From: Campylobacteraceae bacterium
GTDB lineage: Bacteria; Campylobacterota; Campylobacteria; Campylobacterales; Campylobacteraceae
NCBI GenBank assembly: GCA_031276365.1
Contig: JAISNG010000138.1
Coordinates: forward strand, 1 to 12,409
DNA length: 12,409 bases
Direction of reading: 5' to 3'
The position numbers were made by a program, and so were the translations under genes. Positions 1-6,405 of this stretch are shown here, piece after piece. Position 1 is the first letter of the stretch; each line of letters opens with the position of its first letter. The notes beneath the pieces were generated by a model that saw only the letters and a list, made by a program, of their open reading frames with translations, was not told the DNA's origin and ran no database searches.

Positions 1-394
1 CCAATAACGAACGGTTAGCAAGCGTTAGTATCGCTTTAAGCTGTTCGTCGCGCTCTTTATAAATAGTCTCGAGTGCGACTCTCTGCTCTATCAAAAGCTG
101 TTCTTTTTCTTTTATAAGCCGCTCTTTGTCCTTATTCAGCTCGGAATTTGTGGCTTTGAGTTCGGATATTTGGGAGATTAAAAGATTGATATATCTCTCG
201 TCGGGGACAATTTTTTTGCTTTTTGCGGCAGATAAAAGTTTGCTCTCATGAGGTGCGTCTTCTTCGTCCATGACGATATATTTTTCATCGCCTTCAATAA
301 TATATTTCAGCGTTCCTCTTCGTATGCGGTTGTATATCGCCTCTTTTGTTATGCCGAGCGTATCAGCCGCATCGCTAACAGTTAGTTTTCTCAT
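1..394 (-). CDS. HTH plus coiled-coil protein, C-terminus beyond window edge
   Basis: The reading frame runs leftward from ATG at 394-392 and is still open at base 2, giving 131 residues without a stop. The N-terminus (MRKLTVSDAADTLGITKEAI, then YNRIRRGTLKYI) has the look of a MerR/excisionase-type helix-turn-helix that reads a repeated motif in DNA, over residues 1-35. After an acidic linker, residues 68-125 are rich in Lys, Glu, Gln and Leu with heptad-like spacing, suggesting a coiled coil for dimerisation. A ribosome site AAGG lies 7 bases before the start, and a near-consensus promoter lies further upstream. I recall small HTH/coiled-coil proteins of this kind (DUF3972) in Campylobacterota, but that assignment is tentative. 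Function is unknown; a DNA-binding regulator is an inference. Confidence 0.75.
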   Translation of the reverse strand, partial: MRKLTVSDAADTLGITKEAIYNRIRRGTLKYIIEGDEKYIVMDEEDAPHESKLLSAAKSKKIVPDERYINLLISQISELKATNSELNKDKERLIKEKEQLLIEQRVALETIYKERDEQLKAILTLANRSLL

Positions 395-437
395 GTGCTG
401 CCTTTTGACATTTTTTTGCTAACAGTTTGAATTTGTT

Positions 438-466
438 ATTATACGCAAAATCATCAAATAAGGCAA
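438..466 (-). promoter_or_regulatory. sigma70-type promoter for the HTH/coiled-coil gene
   Basis: On the minus strand TTGCCT (466-461) and a perfect TATAAT (443-438) are separated by 17 bases. They lie 44 bases before the ATG at 394. The start would fall near 431, giving a short leader that contains the sequence AACTGTTAGC. Confidence 0.6.
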
Positions 467-528
467 ATAATTGCATAAAAAACAGTTTCTCTTTTCTCTT
501 TTTTAAGCTTTTTACTAACATGTTTTGT

Positions 529-534
529 TAAAAT
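529..534 (+). promoter_or_regulatory. -10 box upstream of the DUF898-M48 pair
   Basis: TAAAAT within TGTTAAAAT lies 25 bases before the start at 560 and fits the A-rich -10 box usual in this phylum. I see no good -35 box. The ribosome site AAAGG (549-553) follows with 6 bases before the ATG. Confidence 0.4.
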
Positions 535-559
535 GGAGCATTTTAAATAAAGGCATTAC

Positions 560-1615
560 ATGGAGACGGAAAGTCCGAATAACTCGCAAATCCTTGAAAA
601 TGAACCGCTTAGTTTCAGAGGCAATGGTTTTGATTTTTTCAAAATCTGGTTTGTAAATATAGTTCTTACCATCATAACGCTTGGTATTTACGGACCTTGG
701 GCAAAAGTGAGAAATAATCAATACATATATGGCAATACATATCTTGGAAATCACTCTTTTGAATACACGGCAAATCCTATCAAAATCCTCTTTGGAAGAT
801 TGATAGTGTTGGCATTTTACGCGGCATATTTTATAGCAAGCAGTATGATGTTTTTTGAAGTTGCAGGCATAATTGCACTTGTATTTATGCTTTTACTGCC
901 ATTTCTTATTAGGCAGGCTTTGTTATTTAGAACGAAATATACGAGATTTCATGGACTTAATTTCAGATTTAAAGCCTCTGTCGGCGCTTTTTACAGCTTT
1001 TTTCTGCTGCATACTTTGTTAAATTTCATAACGATAGGCATAATATTTCCATATACTCACAGCGAATTTAAAAAACTTGTCCTCAATAATACCTCTTACG
1101 GAGACAGTGATTTTTATTTTCCAGGTAAGCCCGCACAGTTCTTTTTTGTATATTATGTAAAAATGTTGCTTTTGTACACTGCGTTTTTTGTTATTTTCAT
1201 GATACTTGCAGTTATTTTTATACCGTTTTCAAAAATGGCTTATACCGCCGGACCGATTATTATGGTAATGATAATTTATCCTTTATTGATAATTTTTACA
1301 TTTGTAGTTCAAGGTTCGCTTCATGCATGGATAGCAAGAGTCGTTTACAACAACACTTATCTAAAAGAGTATAGAATGCTTAACGAATGGAGTGCATCGC
1401 GCCTTTCATGGATATATCTCAGTAATTTTATTGTCATAATATTTTCGTTTGGACTTCTCTATCCATGGACAAAAATCCGAACCATACGATACAAGCTTGA
1501 AAACATGGGATTTGAGAAGATTGACCTCAATGTGTTTATCGGACAATCACAAAAAGATGTAAGCGCTGTCGGCGAAGAGACTTCGGACTTTTTTGACTTT
1601 GATATAGGATTTTAG
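560..1615 (+). CDS. DUF898 (YjgN-family) multi-pass inner-membrane protein
   Basis: A 351-residue, very hydrophobic protein of unknown biochemical role, in the inner membrane. The opening FRGNGFDFFKIW followed by TLGIYGPWAKVRNNQY (residues 40-55) is the hallmark of the DUF898/YjgN family. The motif recurs: LGIYGPWAKVR at 41-51, a weaker ITIGIIFPYTHSEF at 157-170, and FGLLYPWTKIR at 297-307, so the protein appears to be built from three related membrane modules. About seven or eight hydrophobic segments are visible. The C-terminal tail (about 320-351) is acidic and ends in FFDFDIGF. The start is fixed by AAAGG six bases upstream. It is followed 11 bases later by an M48 peptidase. DUF898 proteins next to M48 peptidases are a known pairing in proteobacteria, suggesting that the two act together, but the substrate is not known. 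Confidence 0.85.
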   Translation: METESPNNSQILENEPLSFRGNGFDFFKIWFVNIVLTIITLGIYGPWAKVRNNQYIYGNTYLGNHSFEYTANPIKILFGRLIVLAFYAAYFIASSMMFFEVAGIIALVFMLLLPFLIRQALLFRTKYTRFHGLNFRFKASVGAFYSFFLLHTLLNFITIGIIFPYTHSEFKKLVLNNTSYGDSDFYFPGKPAQFFFVYYVKMLLLYTAFFVIFMILAVIFIPFSKMAYTAGPIIMVMIIYPLLIIFTFVVQGSLHAWIARVVYNNTYLKEYRMLNEWSASRLSWIYLSNFIVIIFSFGLLYPWTKIRTIRYKLENMGFEKIDLNVFIGQSQKDVSAVGEETSDFFDFDIGF

Positions 1616-1626
1616 GAGAGGCTGTT

Positions 1627-2604
1627 TTGCAAAGTTTTAACGTACACTATTTTGACGGCAAATCATCAGTGCCGAAAAGCGTTACTTTGGAGCTTCATGA
1701 AGATTTTGTGCGTATAGCCGAGCTTAATTTTGCATATGAATTTAAAGATATTGAAATAAGGGCAAAGCTGAAAAATACGCCTCAGAGCGTGAGTTTTTCA
1801 GACGGCTCTTATTGTGAACTCGGTGCAGATGATTTTTTCTGCATAAACAATCAAGATAAAGTTATCTTGAAATTGGAGTCAAAAATCAAATACGCCGCCC
1901 TCTCATTTGCCGTCTTGTGTCTGTTTGTTCTGTTTTGTTTGACTTATGGCGCGACAATGGCGGCAAACATGATAGCTCCGCAGATTCCAAAAACAGCAGT
2001 GGAAAAAATGAGCGTGCAGACGCTTGAATTTTTTGACAAATACTACATGTCAGAATCAAAAATAGACAAAACAAAACAGGATTTTATAAAAAGACGGTTT
2101 AATATGCTTTTAAATAAAAATTCTGATTTGAATCTTCATTTTCGCTCTTCTGAGTTTTTCGGCGCAAATGCATTTGCTCTTCCAAACGGCGATATTGTAC
2201 TTTTTGACGATTTGGTAGAGATTGAAAAAGACAGCGAATTTAGAGGTATTATCGGCGTCTTGGCTCATGAGAGTGGACATGTGGCGCATTTACATGGTCT
2301 TAAAATGCTCGTAAAATCCTCCATATCTTCCGCGCTTATCGGCTATCTTACGGGAGATTTTTCGGGATTTATAACCTCTTTTTCAACATTGATGGTTGAG
2401 GCAAAATATTCGCGCTCGCATGAGAACGAAGCGGATTTGTATGCGATAAAAGTGTTGAAAAAAAATAACATATCTACAGCATATATGGCGGATTTGTTTG
2501 ATGAGATAGCAAAAAAACATAAATTATCAGATAACACAACATTAAAATCAATACTAAGTTCGCATCCTTTAATAGAAGAGAGAATAGAGCAGTTAAGAAA
2601 ATAA
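1627..2604 (+). CDS. M48-family zinc metallopeptidase, membrane-anchored
   Basis: A 325-residue Ste24/HtpX-superfamily endopeptidase. The zinc site is complete: HESGH at residues 214-218 gives two His ligands and the catalytic Glu215, and SRSHENEAD at 262-270 supplies the third ligand, most likely Glu266. The C-terminal HPLIEERI (313-320) is the usual M48 HPxxxxRI motif. Residues 1-80 form a soluble N-terminal domain of the type often fused to M48 enzymes beside DUF898 proteins; one membrane span (about 88-115) follows, and the catalytic part comes after it. It starts with TTG at 1627; the strong AGGAG (1614-1618) overlaps the stop of the preceding DUF898 gene, so the two are almost certainly one operon with coupled translation. 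A role in membrane-protein quality control or maturation of a membrane partner is inferred from the family. No ATG lies nearby in frame. Confidence 0.9.
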   Translation: MQSFNVHYFDGKSSVPKSVTLELHEDFVRIAELNFAYEFKDIEIRAKLKNTPQSVSFSDGSYCELGADDFFCINNQDKVILKLESKIKYAALSFAVLCLFVLFCLTYGATMAANMIAPQIPKTAVEKMSVQTLEFFDKYYMSESKIDKTKQDFIKRRFNMLLNKNSDLNLHFRSSEFFGANAFALPNGDIVLFDDLVEIEKDSEFRGIIGVLAHESGHVAHLHGLKMLVKSSISSALIGYLTGDFSGFITSFSTLMVEAKYSRSHENEADLYAIKVLKKNNISTAYMADLFDEIAKKHKLSDNTTLKSILSSHPLIEERIEQLRK

Positions 2605-2608
2605 TGCC

Positions 2609-2625
2609 CAGGGAAACTCTCCCTG
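2609..2625 (-). terminator. hairpin between convergent genes, probable rpsU terminator
   Basis: CAGGGA (2609-2614) and TCCCTG (2620-2625) pair around a five-base loop. Read leftward the stem is followed by a T-rich run (ATTATTTTCTT), as expected for intrinsic termination of rpsU 14 bases past its stop. Read rightward there is no T-run, so it serves the M48 operon less well. Confidence 0.55.
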
Positions 2626-2638
2626 AGCAGTTGCGTGA

Positions 2639-2851
2639 TTAGAGTCTTGATTCGTATCGGCGCAGCATGTAAAGTTTTTTGAGCATTTTTTTTCGCGCGC
2701 TGATTTTCTGTTTTTTACGTTTTTCAGTCGCAGTTTCAAAATTTTTTCGCGCTCTGACTTCAGTAACTATCAGATTTCTATCAACTTGCTTTTTAAACTT
2801 TCTGTACGCTTCTTCGAAAGACTCGTTTGGATGAACCTTGATTCCGGGCAT
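2639..2851 (-). CDS. rpsU: 30S ribosomal protein S21
   Basis: A small, very basic protein that joins the platform of the 30S subunit and helps translation initiation. The 70 residues run from MPGIKVHPNESF through YRKFKKQVDRN to KKLYMLRRYESRL, which is the S21 pattern of Campylobacterota essentially throughout. An in-frame GTG at 2860 would add three residues (M-I-R), but family members begin MPGIKV, and GGTGAT (part of the full anti-Shine-Dalgarno complement) lies just before the ATG at 2851, so the shorter start is chosen. The gene is alone on its strand, with a near-consensus promoter at 2900-2928 and a hairpin after the stop. It converges on the M48 gene. Confidence 0.96.
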   Translation of the reverse strand: MPGIKVHPNESFEEAYRKFKKQVDRNLIVTEVRARKNFETATEKRKKQKISARKKMLKKLYMLRRYESRL

Positions 2852-2899
2852 CCTTATCACCGCCTTTCGTTTAAATTCCGTCTAATACGGTAGGGCGGT

Positions 2900-2928
2900 A
2901 TTGTACCAAAAAGCGCGGTAAATTGCAA
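2900..2928 (-). promoter_or_regulatory. sigma70-type promoter for rpsU
   Basis: Minus-strand TTGCAA (2928-2923) and TACAAT (2905-2900) are separated by exactly 17 bases. The start would lie near 2893, giving a leader of about 40 bases. The strength of the boxes suits a highly expressed ribosomal protein gene. Confidence 0.75.
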
Positions 2929-2975
2929 CTGTGCCGCCGTTTTTGGAGAAATTGACGAAAATATAAGTTTTTTTA

Positions 2976-3004
2976 TTGACTTTTTACGTCAAAAAGATTA
3001 TACT
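2976..3004 (+). promoter_or_regulatory. strong sigma70-type promoter for the recombinase-like gene and ccoG
   Basis: TTGACT (2976-2981) and TATACT (2999-3004) are separated by exactly 17 bases, 33 bases before the GTG start at 3037. A perfect inverted repeat CTTTTT (2980-2985)/AAAAAG (2991-2996) overlaps the -35 end and the spacer, so a bound regulator could block the polymerase. No terminator lies before ccoG, so this promoter probably serves both genes. Confidence 0.75.
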
Positions 3005-3036
3005 TTAGCTATTCAATCAGGTAAAAGGCGGTTTTT

Positions 3037-3714
3037 GTGGCTGTTATTCTTTTGAAAAACGGAGATTTTCAGAGCAATATCACAACACAGCAAAAGCAGA
3101 TTTTGAAATATGCTCTTGCAAATGGTTTTAGCATAAATGCCACAGAGATAGACAATTCGTCAAATGAAACGCTTCTGGAGGAGAGAAAAAGCCTTAAGGG
3201 TTTTTTGCGTTCCTTAAAACCAAACAACACTGTGCTTGTGTATGATTTGTGGTCGCTTACGCATAAAGTGGACGAACTTGTAAAGATATTTGAGTGTATG
3301 CTTCGCCGAAATATCACGCTTCATGTATGCAATAAACACCTTATTATCTCAAGACAAACACCGCTTTTTGACGTTTTGGATATTTTGGCAAAACAGCGCG
3401 AATTAAATCTAAACCCTTTAAAAGAGTTTCACGCGGGACGTCCCAAAGGCAGAATGTCAAGGTCAAAATTTGACGACAACAGAGCGGCGATAGTGGATAT
3501 GCTAGAAGCGGGTGCGTCGGTAAATAGTATTGCCGCAGAATTTGGATTTAGCCGCAGTTCCCTGAAAGATTATATAAACTCAAGAGAGCTTAAAGAGTTG
3601 GCGGCAATCAAAAAAACACTGCCAAAACATGATATAAAAAAAAGCAATATATTAACAGCGCACAAAAACGGCAAAAACGAGCCTAAAGAGTGCGCATTAA
3701 TTGCACAAATTTAA
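3037..3714 (+). CDS. serine-recombinase-like DNA-binding protein lacking the catalytic residues
   Basis: A 225-residue protein with the two-domain layout of resolvase/invertase-type serine recombinases. Residues 3-125 follow the resolvase fold (AVILLKNGDF... then NNTVLVYDLWSLTHKVDEL). Residues 134-175 carry a GRPKGR minor-groove arm and a helix-turn-helix (EAGASVNSIAAEFGFSRSSL). By hand alignment, however, the YxRVS active-site segment is LLKNGD, putting Asp10 in place of the nucleophilic Ser and Asn8 in place of its Arg, and the DRLGR motif is WSLTH (72-76), losing both Args. Recombination is therefore unlikely; site-specific DNA binding, perhaps as a regulator, is the inference. The start is GTG, with AAAAGG 9 bases upstream; the next in-frame ATG would delete much of the domain. 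It lies 9 bases before ccoG. The C-terminal tail (about 190-225) is Lys/Asn-rich and unassigned. Confidence 0.75.
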   Translation: MAVILLKNGDFQSNITTQQKQILKYALANGFSINATEIDNSSNETLLEERKSLKGFLRSLKPNNTVLVYDLWSLTHKVDELVKIFECMLRRNITLHVCNKHLIISRQTPLFDVLDILAKQRELNLNPLKEFHAGRPKGRMSRSKFDDNRAAIVDMLEAGASVNSIAAEFGFSRSSLKDYINSRELKELAAIKKTLPKHDIKKSNILTAHKNGKNEPKECALIAQI

Positions 3715-3723
3715 AGGATACTT

Positions 3724-5052
3724 ATGACATATAGAAAGATGCGTTATATAGGCTTTGCCATTATAACTTTGGTGAGTTTGGCGCTGCCGTGGATAACCGT
3801 AGAGGGCAAACACTTGTTTTTGCTGAGTTTTGATAAAAAGCAGTTGCAGCTATTTTTTACGGCATTTAACATGTCGGAGCTTTGGCCTATGCTGTTTTTG
3901 CTTCTTATCCTTTTTCTGGGGATATTTCTCATAACGACTCTGGGCGGACGCGTCTGGTGCGGTTGGGCATGTCCGCAGACGATATTCAGAGTCATATACC
4001 GCGATTTATTGCAGACAAAAATATTTGGAATATATAAAAGTATAGAAAACAAGCAGAAAATGGTCAATGAGAGAAAGTGGATAGAGAAAATCCTTGCGTT
4101 TTTGATTATGACGGCGTTTGCGATAGCGGCTGCTGCTGATTTGCTTTGGTATTTTATTCCGCCTGAAGACTTTTTTGCTTATATCCAAGACCCTTCCGAG
4201 CATAGGATTTTATTTGTTGCATGGTTTATATTTACGGCTTTGATAATGGCAGCGGCAGTATTTTTGAAGGAGAAATTCTGTACTTATGTATGTCCGTATG
4301 TGAGGGTTCAATCCACAATGATGGATAACGACACAGTGCAGACTATTTACGACAATATACGCGGCGGAGCGGTATATGACGCCAAAAAGCAGAAAATAGA
4401 CAAAATTGGCGGAGAGTGCGTAGAGTGCGATGCATGTGTCCGCGTCTGCCCCGCTCATATAGATATAAGAGCAGGTATGCAGCTGGAATGTATCAACTGT
4501 CTTGAGTGCGCAGACGCATGCGAAAAGGTGATGAAAAAATTCAAAATGCCTTCTCTTGTCAATTGGACAAGTCCAAATGCCGTACAACTAAGAGAGAAAG
4601 TCAAGTTTATTCGTTTTAGAACGATAGCGTATTGTGTAGTACTGTGTATAGTTATGGCGGGACTTTTGTTCATGAGTACGACAAAGAAGAGCATGCTTTT
4701 GAATATTAACCGCGATACCGAACTATTTCGCATATCAAATGACAAGTTGAGAATTGAAAATACATATAAGATGAAGTTTGAAAATATAGACTCCAAAGAG
4801 CATACGTTTTATTTTGAAGCGCTAAATCCAGAGATAAAGATAAAAACTCCAAAAGAGCCTTTTAAACTCAAAGCAGGTGAAGCGCAAACCAGAGTCGGCA
4901 TACTTTTTACAGATATCAACTCATCTATAAAAGCCCAAAACGGCGAACCTTTGCCTATTATCATAAGAGCTTTTGCGGTGGATGACAAAGAGAAGATATT
5001 TATAGAAAAGCAGGCCGTGTTTATCTATCCGAGTGCGGAAAATATACGATAA
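3724..5052 (+). CDS. ccoG: CcoG-type membrane ferredoxin, cbb3 oxidase assembly (Cu2+ reduction)
   Basis: A 442-residue polyferredoxin of the inner membrane. CcoG (FixG/RdxA) reduces Cu(II) to Cu(I) for insertion into the CuB site of cbb3-type cytochrome oxidase. Visible features in order: hydrophobic spans near 8-26, 52-72, 122-142, 161-180 and 300-318; the paired CGWAC (Cys79, Cys83) and CTYVC (Cys186, Cys190) motifs; two 4Fe-4S binding sets, CVECDACVRVCP (Cys232, 235, 238, 242) and CINCLECADAC (Cys256, 259, 262, 266); and a C-terminal Ig-like FixG domain at about 335-442, expected in the periplasm. All eight ferredoxin cysteines are present. Length and layout match the family. AAAGGA (3713-3718) precedes the ATG. 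No ccoNOP genes are nearby; it appears to be co-transcribed with the recombinase-like gene, which might tie its expression to that protein. Confidence 0.93.
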   Translation: MTYRKMRYIGFAIITLVSLALPWITVEGKHLFLLSFDKKQLQLFFTAFNMSELWPMLFLLLILFLGIFLITTLGGRVWCGWACPQTIFRVIYRDLLQTKIFGIYKSIENKQKMVNERKWIEKILAFLIMTAFAIAAAADLLWYFIPPEDFFAYIQDPSEHRILFVAWFIFTALIMAAAVFLKEKFCTYVCPYVRVQSTMMDNDTVQTIYDNIRGGAVYDAKKQKIDKIGGECVECDACVRVCPAHIDIRAGMQLECINCLECADACEKVMKKFKMPSLVNWTSPNAVQLREKVKFIRFRTIAYCVVLCIVMAGLLFMSTTKKSMLLNINRDTELFRISNDKLRIENTYKMKFENIDSKEHTFYFEALNPEIKIKTPKEPFKLKAGEAQTRVGILFTDINSSIKAQNGEPLPIIIRAFAVDDKEKIFIEKQAVFIYPSAENIR

Positions 5053-5095
5053 TGTGAATCAATTCACAAACAGTTCACAGTGTTGGGTTTAAAAT
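5053..5095 (+). promoter_or_regulatory. activator-type promoter with TTCAC repeats
   Basis: TGTGAAT (5053-5059) and ATTCACA (5062-5068) form a perfect inverted repeat with a two-base spacer. A second TTCACA follows at 5074-5079, so ATTCAC-N6-TTCACA is a direct repeat with 11-base period. A TAAAAT box lies at 5090-5095. There is no TTGACA; the direct repeat lies across the -35 position, as for promoters switched on by OmpR-type response regulators. I recall Campylobacter DccR using a wTTCAC-N6-TTCACw box in this place. Confidence 0.6.
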
Positions 5096-5127
5096 AACGC
5101 TAAAACTTCTTTACAAGGAGGAGAAGC

Positions 5128-5544
5128 ATGAAAATATTAAAAACAACGGCGATAATTTCGCTTTTGGCAATGCTTTGCGCGAGCTCCGCGAGTGCATGGG
5201 GCAAAAGAGAGCAGAATTTTTTGTGGGGCACGGCGGCGTTAATAACTCTGCCGTATTTGTTTGGACATCACAAAAACAGCACTCCGTCATATATTGACAG
5301 GCGCTATTACGACACGGGACGCTATCATGCGCCGAATGTTGTGCATCATACACCGACAACAATCGTAAATGTTGAACCAAGCCGTCCGCAGATAATCTAT
5401 GTGGAAAAGGTTAAAGATGACAACAATGTCCCGATACACAGAAGAGTAAAATCTCACAACTACATATACGGCAGCAATCAACAGCAGCCGACACGCGTTA
5501 TTGTTGAACATGCAGACGGTACGGTAAGTGTTGTAGAGAGATAA
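5128..5544 (+). CDS. small secreted protein of unknown function
   Basis: A 138-residue protein that I do not recognise. It has a clear Sec signal peptide: MKILK, a hydrophobic core (TTAIISLLAMLCA), then SSASA with probable cleavage after Ala23, so the mature protein of about 115 residues is periplasmic or exported. The mature part is rich in His, Tyr, Arg, Pro and Asn (for example FGHHKNSTPSYIDRRYYD and NVVHHTPTTIVNVEPSRP) and ends in two short strands of RVIVEHADGTVSVVER type, resembling the tails of proteins with beta-rich C-termini. The lone Cys is in the signal peptide, outside a lipobox. It stands alone with its own TTCAC-repeat promoter, a very strong ribosome site AAGGAGGAG (5116-5124) and its own terminator, suggesting high, signal-dependent expression, perhaps in envelope stress. 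Confidence 0.8.
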   Translation: MKILKTTAIISLLAMLCASSASAWGKREQNFLWGTAALITLPYLFGHHKNSTPSYIDRRYYDTGRYHAPNVVHHTPTTIVNVEPSRPQIIYVEKVKDDNNVPIHRRVKSHNYIYGSNQQQPTRVIVEHADGTVSVVER

Positions 5545-5574
5545 AATTCGGCGTATTTTACGCCGAATTTTTTT
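5544..5574 (+). terminator. intrinsic terminator after the secreted-protein gene
   Basis: A perfect 12-base-pair stem (5544-5555 with 5559-5570, core TTCGGCGTA/TACGCCGAA) closes a TTT loop and runs into T residues to 5574. It begins at the last base of the stop codon. The A-run on the left also makes it workable for the opposite strand. Confidence 0.9.
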
Positions 5575-5653
5575 AAGTTTACATCATATGTTTTTCAAAA
5601 CAATTTAATAAACTCCAACTGTTATTTTGGCTTTTTTACATCGCATGTACCGC

Positions 5654-5680
5654 TTGACACAAGTTGGATAAGCGTGTCAA
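5654..5680. repeat. TTGACAC/GTGTCAA inverted repeat in the intergenic region
   Basis: TTGACAC (5654-5660) and GTGTCAA (5674-5680) are exact inverted copies 20 bases apart, about two helical turns, in the 248-base gap between the terminator and the deacylase gene. It could be an operator for an upstream promoter; both arms also resemble -35 boxes. The rest of the gap shows no gene. Confidence 0.35.
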
Positions 5681-5767
5681 ATAACGCATTATATGATTTG
5701 ACTATAAAAATATGAAGAAAAAACGGCACAATCTTCTTTTTGTGTTTACAGATAACTCAAACTTCTC

Positions 5768-5796
5768 TTTACAACTTTACCTATTTTTGTTAAACT
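5768..5796 (+). promoter_or_regulatory. sigma70-type promoter for the YbaK-family deacylase
   Basis: TTTACA (5768-5773) and TAAACT (5791-5796) are 17 bases apart, ending 26 bases before the ATG at 5823. Ribosome site GGAGG is at 5811-5815, seven bases before the start. Confidence 0.5.
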
Positions 5797-5822
5797 TGTT
5801 TTTTCGTTTTGGAGGCTGAAAT

Positions 5823-6299
5823 ATGGCATTGGACAGAGTTAAAGAGTTTTTTGGAAAATTTGGACTTGAAGAGAAAATAATAGAGCTTGATACGTCAAGT
5901 GCGACTGTAGAGTTGGCGGCAAAGGCTTTAGGCTGCGAAGAAAAAAGGATAGCAAAAACCCTCTCTTTCAAACTGAATGATAGATTTATACTTGTTGTCA
6001 TGGCTGGCGATGCAAGGATAGATAATGCCAAATACAAAGCGTACTTTGGCGCAAAAGCTAAAATGCTTTCATCTGATGAAGTTTTGACACATATCGGACA
6101 CGAGATAGGCGGCGTTTGTCCTTTTGGGATAAATGACGGTGTGGATGTCTATCTTGATATCTCTCTTAAAAGATTTGAGAGTGTTTTTCCTGCATGCGGA
6201 AGTACCAACAGCGCAATTGAACTTGACACTAAAAGTATGGAGAAATACACACGAAGTCAAAAATGGATAGACGTGTGTAAAGATTGGAGCGAGTCGTAA
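5823..6299 (+). CDS. YbaK/EbsC-family aminoacyl-tRNA deacylase
   Basis: A 158-residue cytoplasmic protein with the whole YbaK/prolyl-tRNA-editing fold. Members hydrolyse mischarged tRNAs (Cys-tRNAPro, Ala-tRNAPro and related species) in trans. Diagnostic segments: an N-terminal TSSATVELAAKALGC (24-38), the conserved Lys45 in RIAKTLSF that acts in catalysis, GGVCPFGI (96-103) forming the substrate pocket, and CGSTNSAIEL (125-134) near the end. The EEKRIAKTLSFKLNDRFILV stretch is typical of the stand-alone subfamily. Which amino acid is removed cannot be told from sequence alone. It is a single gene with its own promoter-like boxes and a good GGAGG site, and it is the last intact core gene before the accessory region. 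Confidence 0.9.
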   Translation: MALDRVKEFFGKFGLEEKIIELDTSSATVELAAKALGCEEKRIAKTLSFKLNDRFILVVMAGDARIDNAKYKAYFGAKAKMLSSDEVLTHIGHEIGGVCPFGINDGVDVYLDISLKRFESVFPACGSTNSAIELDTKSMEKYTRSQKWIDVCKDWSES

Positions 6300-6312
6300 A
6301 GCAATATATTTT

Positions 6313-6325
6313 AAGTATAATACTT
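6313..6325. promoter_or_regulatory. palindrome around a TATAAT box before the restriction-modification locus
   Basis: AAGTAT-A-ATACTT is a perfect palindrome containing TATAAT (6316-6321), about 85 bases before the first methyltransferase. A -10 box inside a palindrome would suit repression by a small dimeric regulator such as the XRE protein at 7892, but no -35 box is evident and the link is a guess. Confidence 0.3.
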
Positions 6326-6405
6326 GGAAAATCTATCTAAAATCGGTAAATTTTTAATAAAATATGTGATAATTTATCTATCTCAAAAAACAGGATATTA
6401 ATTAA

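Noticed and set aside
3744..4796. Several open frames on the minus strand under ccoG and similar ones under other genes
   Set aside because: They lie wholly within well-supported genes, lack ribosome sites and show no recognisable domains.
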